From Pseudomonadota bacterium (lineage in GTDB: Bacteria > Pseudomonadota > Alphaproteobacteria > Caulobacterales > Caulobacteraceae), in the NCBI GenBank assembly GCA_023416055.1, contig JAEZIH010000293.1, positions 1 to 28,084 of the forward strand: a stretch of 28,084 bases of DNA. The letters are read 5' to 3'. Below are positions 1-9,297 of this stretch, one piece after another. The notes under the pieces were generated by a model. The model was not told the origin of the DNA. It was given only the letters and a program-made list of their open reading frames with translations, and made no database searches. Every line of letters starts with the position of its first letter. The first letter of the stretch is position 1. The translations under genes were made by a program, and so were the position numbers.

Positions 1-605
<605 letters not shown>

Positions 606-751
606 GTGCCCTCCCGATCGCTCGAACGTCCTTGGTAAGACTGTAAAGGGTCTTTGACAACAGGCGATTGCGGGCGCAGCGGCTGGCGGACGTTGAATTC
701 CGTGTCATGTTCGTCGGCTACAAGGGCGGCCTCGCCCGGCCGGAAGTCCTG

Positions 752-2161
752 ATGCCCTACGATGTCTCCCCTTCGCCCGTCGCGCCGCAGGCCAGTTCGC
801 GCCTGTGGAGCGCGGGGGCGAGCGCCGGGGTGGCCGTGGCGGTGTTGCTGGGGCTGGCGGCGTGGCGGCCGGAACTTGCCCCTGCCCTGCTGGCCGGGGC
901 GGTGCTGGTGGTCGTCGCCACGGTGGCGGTGAGCCGACGGCCCGACTCCGCCGCGGGACCCTCGCGCAGCGGGGGCGAGGCGGCGCCGCTCCGGCCCGGG
1001 GCGGACTACGCCCTGCTGGAGAGCCTGTTCGAGGCGCTGGACGACCCGGTGCTGGTGGTGTCGGGGCGCGAGGCCGACGACATCGCCGACCGCCGCGTGG
1101 TGCTGGCCAACGCCGCAGCCCGCGAGCTGCTCAGGCTGCCGCGCGAGGGCGGCCTGCTGGTCTCGGTCCTGCGCGAGCCGGCCGTGCTGGAGGCGGTGGA
1201 CGAGGCGCTGTTCGGGGGGCTGACTCGGACCACCGACTACGCCGGCGTCGGGGCCCAGACGCGGCACTGGCGGGCGCTGACCCGGCCGCTGGCCCCGGCG
1301 GACGGCCGCCAGCGCGCTCTGGTCGTGCTGCGCGACGAGACCGAGGTGCGGCGCATGGAGCTGATGCGCGTCGACTTCCTGGCCAACGCCAGCCACGAGC
1401 TGCGCACGCCGCTGGCCTCGCTGGCGGGGTTCATCGAGACGCTGAAAGGGCACGCCCGCGAGGACCCCAAGGCGCGGGACAGGTTCCTGGACATCATGGC
1501 CGCGCAGGCCGAGCGGATGAGCCGGCTGGTGGGCGACCTGCTGTCGCTGAGCCGGATCGAGCTGAACGAGCACATCCCGCCGTCGGGGCGGGTCGATCTG
1601 GCGCGCGCGGCGGGCGACGTGGTCGACGCCGTCAGCGTGCTGTCGGCCGAGCGCAAGGTGCGCGTGGCGCTGAAGGACCCCTCGGTCAGCGCGCCGATCC
1701 ACGGCGACCGCGACGAGATCGTGCAGGTGATCCAGAACCTCGTCGACAATGCGATCAAGTATTCCCCGCCCGGCGCCGAGGTGCAGATAGAGCTCCAGCC
1801 GTCCGTCACCCTGGAGCAGGCATCGGCGCCGTGGTCCGGGGGCAACCGGGGGGCCGGGGCCACGCGGTTGCCGCTGGTCACGCCGGATCGCGAGCCGGGG
1901 CTGCGCTACGCCGCCGTGACGGTGCGCGACCAGGGACCTGGCATGGATCGTGAGCACCTGCCACGCCTGACCGAGCGATTCTATCGCGTCGAGGGGCAGA
2001 AGAGCGGGGAACGCGCCGGCACCGGTCTGGGGCTTGCCATCGTCAAGCACATCGTCAATCGCCACCGCGGCGGATTGACGGTCGAAAGCGCCCCCGGCGA
2101 GGGGGCGCGGTTCACGGCCTACTTCCCCGTGGCGGCGCCGAAGCAGCCCCCGGCCGCGTAA
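752..2161 (+). CDS. phoR: Phosphate regulon sensor histidine kinase PhoR
   Basis: Membrane sensor kinase that phosphorylates PhoB under phosphate limitation and is restrained by the Pst-PhoU complex when phosphate is plentiful. The 469-residue protein starts with two hydrophobic segments (about residues 18-60) joined by a very short loop, so there is no periplasmic sensing domain, as is usual for PhoR. A PAS-like region follows, then the HisKA box SHELRTP with phospho-acceptor His215, and a HATPase_c domain with the N box (QNLVDNAIKYSP) and G boxes (DQGPGMD and GTGLGLAIVKHI). I chose ATG 752 because GGAAG lies 5 bases before it. TTG 668 and ATG 707 are in frame upstream but lack a clear ribosome-binding site. 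It heads the Pho locus, but a Pho box and a 104-base gap separate it from pstC, so it may be transcribed separately. Confidence 0.95.
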   Translation: MPYDVSPSPVAPQASSRLWSAGASAGVAVAVLLGLAAWRPELAPALLAGAVLVVVATVAVSRRPDSAAGPSRSGGEAAPLRPGADYALLESLFEALDDPVLVVSGREADDIADRRVVLANAAARELLRLPREGGLLVSVLREPAVLEAVDEALFGGLTRTTDYAGVGAQTRHWRALTRPLAPADGRQRALVVLRDETEVRRMELMRVDFLANASHELRTPLASLAGFIETLKGHAREDPKARDRFLDIMAAQAERMSRLVGDLLSLSRIELNEHIPPSGRVDLARAAGDVVDAVSVLSAERKVRVALKDPSVSAPIHGDRDEIVQVIQNLVDNAIKYSPPGAEVQIELQPSVTLEQASAPWSGGNRGAGATRLPLVTPDREPGLRYAAVTVRDQGPGMDREHLPRLTERFYRVEGQKSGERAGTGLGLAIVKHIVNRHRGGLTVESAPGEGARFTAYFPVAAPKQPPAA

Positions 2162-2166
2162 CAGAA

Positions 2167-2184
2167 CTGTCATGGCGCCGTCGT
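2167..2184 (+). promoter_or_regulatory. Pho box (PhoB-binding site) upstream of pstC
   Basis: The sequence CTGTCAT-GGCG-CCGTCGT fits the known PhoB target of two 7-base direct repeats (CTGTCAT) separated by 4 bases. The first half is a perfect match and the second matches 5 of 7 positions. It begins 5 bases after the phoR stop codon and ends 81 bases before the pstC ATG, a sensible place for activation of the pstCAB-phoU-phoB unit. Binding itself is inferred. Confidence 0.72.
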
Positions 2185-2265
2185 AATCCGCTGACCATTC
2201 ACAGGCAGGTTCCGCCGCGGACGACGGGGGCGACCCCGGGCGTCCGAGTTCCGGCCCGGACCCGC

Positions 2266-3696
2266 ATGACCCTGCTCTTCCTGCCGATCCTGCGCGTCGC
2301 GGCCGCCGCCGTCTGGCTCGGCGCGCGCCAGCTGGCGCGCCGGCGGCAGCGGGGCGTGCGGGCGCATTCCCGCCCCGGACAATTCGGCAGTCTGGCGCTG
2401 ATCTGGACTGTGGCGCCGGCCGCGGCCGTCCTGCTGGCGGCGGCCGTCCTCACCCCGCCGGCGGCGCAGGGGCTGATCGCCTCGGGAGCCCCGGAGGCGG
2501 TGAGCGAACTGGAGCCGCTGCGCCGCGCCGCCTTCATTGCGGATGCGCGCCTCGCCGCCGCGGGGCAGCCGGCCGCGCGCATCTGGGAGGCGCCGTTCGC
2601 CGACATGCTGGCTGCCGAAGGGGCGCGCATCGCCCGCATCGAGGGCCGGCTGGAGCTCGCGGGGGTGGTGCTGGCGGCGCTGGCGGCGCTGGTCGGGGTC
2701 CTGCTGGCCTTCCGCCGCATCCGCCCGGACCTGCGGGCGCGCAACCGGGTCGAGGCGTGGATCGTCGGCCTCCTGTTCGCCTGTTCGGCCGTGGCGGTGC
2801 TGACCACCCTGGGCATCATCGCCTCGCTGGTGTTCGACTCCATCCGCTTCTTCGCCAGCGTGCCGGTAACCGAGTTCCTGTTCGGCACGCAGTGGAGTCC
2901 GCAGACGGCGATCCGCGCCGACCAGGTCGGCTCCAGCGGCGCCTTCGGGGCCCTGCCGCTGTTCGCCGGCACCTTCCTGATCATGCTCATCGCCATGACC
3001 GTGGCGGCGCCGGTCGGGCTGTTCGCGGCCATCTACCTGTCGGAGTACGCCGGTCCTGTCTTCCGCGCGACGGTGAAGCCGGTGCTGGAGGTCCTCGCGG
3101 GGGTGCCGACAGTCGTCTACGGCTTCTTCGCCGCCCTGACGGTGGGACCCGCCTTCCGCGAGTTCTTCAACGGCGTCGGCGCCTCGCTGGCCGGCGGTCC
3201 GCTGGACGGTTTGGGCCAGTATCTGATGCTGGTGCAGAACCAGATGGCGCTGGTGGCCGGGGCGGTCATGGGGATCATGCTGATCCCCTTCGTCAGCTCC
3301 CTGTCGGACGACATCATCAACGCCGTGCCGCAGAGCCTGCGCGACGGCTCCTACGCCATGGGGGCCACGAAGTCCGAGACGGTGACGCGGGTGCTGCTGC
3401 CGGCCGCCCTGCCGGGCGTGGCGGGCGCCATGCTGCTGGCCATGTCCCGGGCCATCGGCGAGACCATGATCGTGACCATGGCCGCGGGGCTGGCGGCGCG
3501 GCTGACCCTCAATCCGCTGGATACGGTGACCACGGTGACGGTGCAGATCGTCACCCTGCTGACCGGCGACCAGGAGTTCAACAGCCCCAAGACCCTGGCC
3601 GCCTTCGGACTGGGCCTGACCCTCTTCCTCGTCACCCTGGGCCTGAACGTCGTCGCCCAGCGCATCGTCCAGACCTACCGGCAGCAGTATGACTGA
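2266..3696 (+). CDS. pstC: Phosphate ABC transporter permease PstC
   Basis: One of the two inner-membrane channel subunits of the high-affinity phosphate importer PstSCAB. The 476-residue protein is longer than the roughly 320 residues of E. coli PstC. The extra length is an N-terminal part with hydrophobic stretches near residues 1-17 and 45-72 and another near 130-150. The conserved permease core starts around residue 170. The cytoplasmic-loop EAA-type motif that docks the ATPase is visible (SLRDGSYAMGATKSETV, then SRAIGETMIV). Other PstC-like motifs are EYAGPVFRATVKPVLEVLAG and GVPTVVYGFF. ATG 2266 has only a weak GGA upstream, so the start is less certain than the rest. The end overlaps pstA by 8 bases, implying translational coupling. 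Confidence 0.94.
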   Translation: MTLLFLPILRVAAAAVWLGARQLARRRQRGVRAHSRPGQFGSLALIWTVAPAAAVLLAAAVLTPPAAQGLIASGAPEAVSELEPLRRAAFIADARLAAAGQPAARIWEAPFADMLAAEGARIARIEGRLELAGVVLAALAALVGVLLAFRRIRPDLRARNRVEAWIVGLLFACSAVAVLTTLGIIASLVFDSIRFFASVPVTEFLFGTQWSPQTAIRADQVGSSGAFGALPLFAGTFLIMLIAMTVAAPVGLFAAIYLSEYAGPVFRATVKPVLEVLAGVPTVVYGFFAALTVGPAFREFFNGVGASLAGGPLDGLGQYLMLVQNQMALVAGAVMGIMLIPFVSSLSDDIINAVPQSLRDGSYAMGATKSETVTRVLLPAALPGVAGAMLLAMSRAIGETMIVTMAAGLAARLTLNPLDTVTTVTVQIVTLLTGDQEFNSPKTLAAFGLGLTLFLVTLGLNVVAQRIVQTYRQQYD

Positions 3697-4996
3697 CGCG
3701 GCCCTGACACCCGATCATCCCGCCGGAGCCGGAGCGGCGCGCGCCGACCGCCTGCGCGCGGGGCTGAAGCGGCGCTACGCCCGCGAGGCCCGGTTCCGGC
3801 TGTACGGCCTGCTGGCCATCGGCGTGGCGGTGGGCTTCCTGCTCCTGCTGCTGGGCCGCATCTTTGAACAGGGCCATACCGCCTTCTACGCCCACAGCGT
3901 CGAGGTCCCGGTCTACATGGACCCCGCGCGCGTCGACCGGACCTGGCCGCAGGGGACCAATTTCGAGCTGCTGGTCGCCGAGCAGCAGCTGGCCCGCATG
4001 GGCGTGGCCGACGACGCGGACGGGACGATGGCCGGGGCCATGCGCCGCCTGTTCTCGTCGGAGCTGAAATTCCTCGCCGCGGAGCAGATCAAGGAAGACC
4101 CCGCCCTGATCGGCCGGACGGTGACGATCGAGGCCCCCCTGGCCGACGACGCCGACCTGTATTTCAAGGGTGAGATCAGCCTCGACACGCCCGCTGACCA
4201 GCGCCGGCTGAGCGACGAGCAGATCGGCTGGCTGGACCGGATGCGGGCCGAGGGCATGGTGTCCAGCCAATTCAATGCCGCCCTGCTGACCCGCGGGGAC
4301 TCCACCGAGCCGGAGCTGGCCGGGGTGCTGGGGGCCGTGATCGGCTCGGGCCTGATGCTGCTGGTCACCGCCCTGATCGCCCTGCCGCTGGGCGTCGGCG
4401 CGGCCCTGTATCTGGAAGAGTTCGCGCCCAGGGGACGGCTGACCAACCTGATCGAGGTCAACATCAACAACCTCGCCGCAGTGCCGTCGATCATCTACGG
4501 CCTGCTGGGCCTGGCCCTGTTCATCAACTGGATGCACCTGCCGCGGGCCAGCCCGCTGGTCGGCGGGCTGGTGCTGGCCCTGATGGCCCTGCCGACCATC
4601 ATCATCGCCACCCGCTCAGCGCTGAAGGCGGTGCCGCCCTCGATCCGCGAAGCCGCTCTGGCCATGGGCGCGTCGAAGACCCAGACCGTGTTCCACCACA
4701 CCCTGCCTCTGGCCATGCCGGGGGTGATGACCGGGGCCATCATCTCGATGGCCCACGCGCTGGGCGAGACCGCGCCGCTGCTGCTGATCGGCATGGTCAG
4801 CTTCGTGCCCGGCGCGCCGCACAGCCTGACCGAGGCGACGGGCGCCCTGCCCTCGCTGATCTACATCTGGGAAAACGCCTCCGAACGCGCCTTCCACGAG
4901 CGCACGGCGGCCGCGATCCTTGTCCTGCTCGCCTTCATGATCGTCATGAACGCCGCCGCTGTGCTGTTGCGGCGACGCTTTGAACGCCGGTGGTAG
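3689..4996 (+). CDS. pstA: Phosphate ABC transporter permease PstA
   Basis: Second channel subunit of the phosphate importer. It has 435 residues against about 296 in E. coli. The N-terminal half holds one membrane helix (about residues 39-57) followed by a soluble, probably periplasmic stretch to about residue 205, the type of extension found in alphaproteobacterial PstA proteins. The permease core follows, with [36 protein letters not shown] and the EAA-type loop ([20 protein letters not shown], then [15 protein letters not shown]). The ATG overlaps the end of pstC by 8 bases and no strong ribosome-binding site is seen, so translation probably depends on pstC. The pstB start is 4 bases beyond its stop. 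Confidence 0.94.
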   Translation: MTDAALTPDHPAGAGAARADRLRAGLKRRYAREARFRLYGLLAIGVAVGFLLLLLGRIFEQGHTAFYAHSVEVPVYMDPARVDRTWPQGTNFELLVAEQQLARMGVADDADGTMAGAMRRLFSSELKFLAAEQIKEDPALIGRTVTIEAPLADDADLYFKGEISLDTPADQRRLSDEQIGWLDRMRAEGMVSSQFNAALLTRGDSTEPELAGVLGAVIGSGLMLLVTALIALPLGVGAALYLEEFAPRGRLTNLIEVNINNLAAVPSIIYGLLGLALFINWMHLPRASPLVGGLVLALMALPTIIIATRSALKAVPPSIREAALAMGASKTQTVFHHTLPLAMPGVMTGAIISMAHALGETAPLLLIGMVSFVPGAPHSLTEATGALPSLIYIWENASERAFHERTAAAILVLLAFMIVMNAAAVLLRRRFERRW

Positions 4997-5000
4997 CCGT

Positions 5001-5864
5001 ATGAAGTTCAAGATCTTTCACGCGCCCGACGGCTCGCAAGGCTCCGTCTCGGAGCCCCGAGCGGGCATCGCCCCGCCCGCGCCACGGGCCGGCGGCGACA
5101 CGACCGCGCCCACCAAGATCATGGCCCGCGACGTCTCGGTCTTCTACGGTGAGAAGCAGGCCCTGCACGCGGTCTCGCTGGACATCCCCGACAAGACCGT
5201 TACCGCGCTGATCGGTCCGTCGGGCTGCGGCAAGTCGACCTTCCTGCGGACCATGAACCGCATGAACGACACCATCCCCGGCTGCCGCGTCACCGGCCGC
5301 ATCGAGATGGACGGCGAGGACGTCAACGCCCGCTCGGTCGACCCCGTCCTGCTTCGCGCCCGGGTCGGCATGGTGTTCCAGAAGCCCAACCCCTTCCCCA
5401 AGACCATCTACGAGAACGTCGCCTACGGCCCGCGCATCCACGGCCTCGCCGACGACAAGGCCCAGCTGGACGGGATCGTCGAGGCGTCGCTGAGGCGCGC
5501 CGGCCTGTGGGACGAGGTCGCCGACCGCCTGCATTCACCCGGCACCGGCCTGTCCGGCGGCCAGCAGCAGAGGCTGGTCATCGCCCGCGCCATCGCGGTC
5601 GAGCCGGAGGTGATCCTGATGGACGAGCCCTGCTCGGCGCTGGATCCCATCGCCACGGCCAGGATCGAGGAGCTGATCGACGACCTGCGCGAGCGCTACT
5701 GCATCGTCATCGTCACCCACTCGATGGCCCAGGCCGCGCGCGTGAGCCAGCGCACCGCCTTCTTCCACCTGGGCCGTCTGGTCGAGGTGGGAGACACCGA
5801 GGAGGTCTTCACCAACCCGCGCGAGCGGCGCACGCTCGACTACATCACCGGCCGTTTCGGCTAG
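5001..5864 (+). CDS. pstB: Phosphate ABC transporter ATP-binding protein PstB
   Basis: Cytoplasmic ATPase that powers phosphate import through PstCA and takes part in signalling to PhoR through PhoU. The 287-residue protein carries Walker A GPSGCGKS (residues 72-79), the PstB-specific [10 protein letters not shown], the Q-loop [20 protein letters not shown], signature LSGGQQQR, Walker [14 protein letters not shown] and the H-loop VTHS. About 38 residues rich in Pro, Gly and Ala precede the conserved core. ATG 5001 is preferred (GGTGG 7 bases upstream, 4 bases after the pstA stop); a TTG at 4980 would overlap pstA. phoU follows after 9 bases. Confidence 0.96.
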   Translation: MKFKIFHAPDGSQGSVSEPRAGIAPPAPRAGGDTTAPTKIMARDVSVFYGEKQALHAVSLDIPDKTVTALIGPSGCGKSTFLRTMNRMNDTIPGCRVTGRIEMDGEDVNARSVDPVLLRARVGMVFQKPNPFPKTIYENVAYGPRIHGLADDKAQLDGIVEASLRRAGLWDEVADRLHSPGTGLSGGQQQRLVIARAIAVEPEVILMDEPCSALDPIATARIEELIDDLRERYCIVIVTHSMAQAARVSQRTAFFHLGRLVEVGDTEEVFTNPRERRTLDYITGRFG

Positions 5865-5873
5865 GACAGGCGC

Positions 5874-6596
5874 ATGACCCAACACACCGTCAAGGCCTAT
5901 GGCGACGAACTGGACCAGCTGACCGCCGAGGTCGCCCGCATGGGCGGCCTGGCCGAGGCCCAGGTCGCCGCCGCCATCGAATCCGTCGCCCGCCGCGACA
6001 TCGCCCTCGGCCGGGCCGTGGTCGAGCGCGACCAGAAGCTGGACGCCCTGCACCGCGAGATCGAGAAGAAGGCCATCCGCCTGATCGCCCTGCGCCAGCC
6101 GGTCGCCACCGATCTGCGCCGCACCCTCGCAGCGATGAAGCTGGCCACCGACCTGGAACGCACCGGCGACCTGGGCAAGAACATCGCCAAGCGCGGCCTG
6201 GTGCTGGCCGAGGGCGAGCCGATGCTGCCCCTGACCCGGTCGATCGAGCGCATGGGTCGGCTGGTCTCCACCCGGCTGCGCGACGTGCTGGACGCCTACG
6301 CCGCCGGCGAAGTCGACCGCGCCCTGACGGTGTGGAACACCGACGACGAGGTCGACGAGCACTACAACAGCCTGTTCCGCGAGCTGCTGACCTACATGAT
6401 GGGCGATCCGCGCACGATCGGCCCCTGCACCCATCTGCTGTTCATGGCCAAGAACCTCGAGCGCATCGGGGACCACGCCACCAACATCGCCGAGACGATC
6501 CACTACGAGATCACCGGCGAGGATTTCGTCGGCGAGCGCCCGCGCTGGAACCCGGACGCCGCCGAAGACACCCCCGAACCGCCGACCGACGACTGA
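5874..6596 (+). CDS. phoU: Phosphate signalling protein PhoU
   Basis: Peripheral cytoplasmic regulator that links the Pst transporter to PhoR and holds the Pho response off when phosphate is abundant. The 240-residue protein has the usual length and the two repeated three-helix PhoU domains. Conserved stretches are TDLRRTLAAMKLATDLERTGDLGKN in the first repeat and HLLFMAKNLERIGDHATNIAE in the second. Both carry the E/D-rich helices known to bind metal clusters in PhoU structures. The start has an AGGACAGG ribosome-binding site just before it. It sits 9 bases after pstB and 16 bases before phoB, so it is part of the same operon. Confidence 0.96.
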   Translation: MTQHTVKAYGDELDQLTAEVARMGGLAEAQVAAAIESVARRDIALGRAVVERDQKLDALHREIEKKAIRLIALRQPVATDLRRTLAAMKLATDLERTGDLGKNIAKRGLVLAEGEPMLPLTRSIERMGRLVSTRLRDVLDAYAAGEVDRALTVWNTDDEVDEHYNSLFRELLTYMMGDPRTIGPCTHLLFMAKNLERIGDHATNIAETIHYEITGEDFVGERPRWNPDAAEDTPEPPTDD

Positions 6597-6612
6597 CCTC
6601 CGGAGAGCCGCC

Positions 6613-7302
<690 letters not shown>

Positions 7303-7480
7303 GCCGACCGGTCGACGTCGCGGCGCTGCGAACTGCGCGCCCCGCTCCGCGCTCGCGCGGTCATGCCCGACGAAAGCAGGTCGCAGGCGGCAAGCTTCAC
7401 CTTAAACTTCCGTAATCCTGCATCCGCCGTCCTCGGTCGGCGCCTCTGGTCCGATCACGGAAGAGACGGAAGAGGAAGCG

Positions 7481-8197
7481 ATGATGCCGGACGGAATCTG
7501 GATGCTGGGCGGGTGGATCGGCGCGACGGCGGCGGTGGGGCTGGTCTGCGCCGGCCTGCTGCGCGGGCGGGTGCAGTGGCTGTGGTTCGCGGGCGCCCTG
7601 GCGCTGATGGTCCTCTACGATGTGCTGCTGACCTGCGGCTATGGCAGGATTCCGCTGGATTTCGGGCCCTCCGCCTGGAACTGGGAAGGCAAGGCGCTGG
7701 TGGTGGCCCTGTCGTTGGCGGTCGCGGCCGCGCTGGGCTTCCGCCGCGCCGGCGTGACCCTGGTCCAGGATCGCAAGGGCCTGCCGGGCGCCCTGCTGCT
7801 GTCGGCCGTCCTCGTCGCCGTCTTCCTCGGCCTGGCCCTCTGGTACCCCACGGAGGCGACGGACGCGGACACTCTCGCCTTCCAGCTGACCATGCCGGGG
7901 CTGGACGAGGAGCTGTTCTACCGGGGCGTGCTGCTGCTCATGCTCAACGAAGCCTTCGGCCGTCCGCTGAGGGTGCTGGGCGCGCCGATGGGGTGGGGCG
8001 CCGTCGTGTCGTCCGTCGCCTTCGGCCTGACCCACGCGCTCGACTACGGCGACGGCGCCTTCGCCTTGGACGCCATGACCATGGCCCTGACCGGCGGCCC
8101 GGCCCTGCTGCTGGTGTGGATCCGCGAGAAGACGGGCAGCGTCCTGATGCCGATCCTGCTGCACAACTTCGCCAACTCGATCTTCCATCTTGTGTAA
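7481..8197 (+). CDS. CPBP-family (Abi/Rce1-like) intramembrane metalloprotease homologue
   Basis: Predicted integral membrane protein of 238 residues with several hydrophobic helices. It has all the motifs of the CPBP (CAAX protease/bacteriocin-processing, Rce1-type) family: EExxxR with Glu143, Glu144 and Arg148 in DEELFYRG; FxxxH ending at His185 in FGLTHA; and HxxxN with His228 and Asn232 near the C-terminus. In characterised relatives these residues form the catalytic site of an intramembrane glutamate/metal-dependent protease. The target here is unknown. The start is ATG 7481 or the adjacent ATG 7484; AGAGGAAG at 7471-7478 gives better spacing to the second. A distant link to phosphate physiology cannot be judged from position alone. 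Confidence 0.85.
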   Translation: MMPDGIWMLGGWIGATAAVGLVCAGLLRGRVQWLWFAGALALMVLYDVLLTCGYGRIPLDFGPSAWNWEGKALVVALSLAVAAALGFRRAGVTLVQDRKGLPGALLLSAVLVAVFLGLALWYPTEATDADTLAFQLTMPGLDEELFYRGVLLLMLNEAFGRPLRVLGAPMGWGAVVSSVAFGLTHALDYGDGAFALDAMTMALTGGPALLLVWIREKTGSVLMPILLHNFANSIFHLV

Positions 8198-8268
8198 GCT
8201 TTGCCATAAGCGGCGGCCTTTACCGGCCGCGGCCCATACACCCGCAATCCAGGTTCGATCAGAGTCCG

Positions 8269-9291
8269 ATGCGTCTCCTTCTTCTCCCGCCCCTCCTTTC
8301 CCTCCTCATTCCGGCCGTCGCCGCCGCCCAGACCCGCGAGCCGGTGCGCATTCCCTCCGGCGACGCCGTGCTGGCCGGCGAACTGGTCCTGCCCGATGGA
8401 CCCGTCCGCGCCGCCGTGGTGCTCGTGCAGGGAGCCGGGCCGCACGGCCGCGACCAGACCATCTCGGGCGCGCCGATGTTCCGGGAGCTGGCCGACGGAC
8501 TGGCGGCGCGGGGCGTGGCCAGCGTCCGCATCGACAACGCCGGCGTCGGCGACTCCACCGGCGCGCGGGTTGAGCATTTCCGCCAGCGCGAGCCGCACAT
8601 CATGGCCGTGCTCGACATGCTGGCGGCGCGCCCCGAGCTGTCGGCCGCGCCGCTGGGCCTGGTGGCGCACAGCGAGGGCACCATGGTGGCCGCCGACGTC
8701 TGGGGCGAACGCGGCGACGCGCTCGATTTCCTCGTCCTGCTGGGCGCGCCCGGGCGTCAGGGCCGCGTGGTCTGGGTCGACCAGCAGTCCAACCCGGAGC
8801 GCTTCCCCGAGCACGGCCCCGAGGACCACGCCCGCATCCGCGCCGCCTTCGAACGGGTGGCCGAGGCCTCGATAGCCGGCGATCGCGCCGCCGTGGAGGC
8901 CGCGACCCACGCCCTGTTCCGGACGGCAGGCGAGTCCGACGAGGAGATCGCCGAACTGGCCCCGGACTTCGTAGCGCGGATGGCCAGCCCCGAGATGCAG
9001 GTCTTCCTCGGCCACGACCCGGCCCCGGCCTTCGGGCGGGTGAGCGACCCTGTGCTGGCGGTCTGGGGCGGAATCGACCCGCTGACGGCGCCGGCGCTGA
9101 ACGTCCCGGTGTTCCTGGGCCACCGCCATCCAGACAGCCGTCTGACGGTCGTGGTCCTGCCCGACGAGGAGCATTTCTTCCTGCGGGGCGAAGGGCTGGC
9201 CCCCGGCGAGCACGCCTTCGGCAAGATGAGCCTGAGCCCCCGTGTGGTGGAGACTATCGACGCCTGGCTGGCGAACGAGACCTTCGACTGA
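8269..9291 (+). CDS. Secreted alpha/beta hydrolase (serine esterase-like)
   Basis: A 340-residue protein with a signal peptide at residues 1-20 (a leucine-rich core ending AVAAAQ), so probably periplasmic or exported. The alpha/beta hydrolase fold is indicated by the oxyanion region VQGAGPHGRD, the nucleophile elbow AHSEG with Ser135, an acid Asp270 in WGGIDP and His302 in DEEHFF, in the canonical order. This type is often labelled as a dienelactone hydrolase or acyl esterase, but substrate cannot be inferred. The start was placed at ATG 8269, where the signal peptide begins; the reading frame stays open far upstream over the CPBP gene, but that part is a high-GC shadow. No strong ribosome-binding site is visible. 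The end faces the phytase-like gene, 6 bases away. Confidence 0.87.
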   Translation: MRLLLLPPLLSLLIPAVAAAQTREPVRIPSGDAVLAGELVLPDGPVRAAVVLVQGAGPHGRDQTISGAPMFRELADGLAARGVASVRIDNAGVGDSTGARVEHFRQREPHIMAVLDMLAARPELSAAPLGLVAHSEGTMVAADVWGERGDALDFLVLLGAPGRQGRVVWVDQQSNPERFPEHGPEDHARIRAAFERVAEASIAGDRAAVEAATHALFRTAGESDEEIAELAPDFVARMASPEMQVFLGHDPAPAFGRVSDPVLAVWGGIDPLTAPALNVPVFLGHRHPDSRLTVVVLPDEEHFFLRGEGLAPGEHAFGKMSLSPRVVETIDAWLANETFD

Positions 9292-9297
9292 GAGTGG

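Noticed and set aside
641..658. Possible Pho box before phoR (CTGTAAA-N4-CTTTGAC)
   Set aside because: It matches only 5 and 4 of 7 positions in the two halves, too weak to list beside the site at 2167. GTGTCAT at 702 also lacks a second half.
7395..7420. CtrA-type site (TTAA-N7-TTAA) upstream of the CPBP gene
   Set aside because: Only one TTAA half is present; the second position reads TAAT.
7363..9291. One 642-residue protein from upstream of the CPBP gene to the hydrolase end
   Set aside because: The first 300 residues are an out-of-frame reading of the CPBP gene. The signal peptide at 8269 marks the true start.
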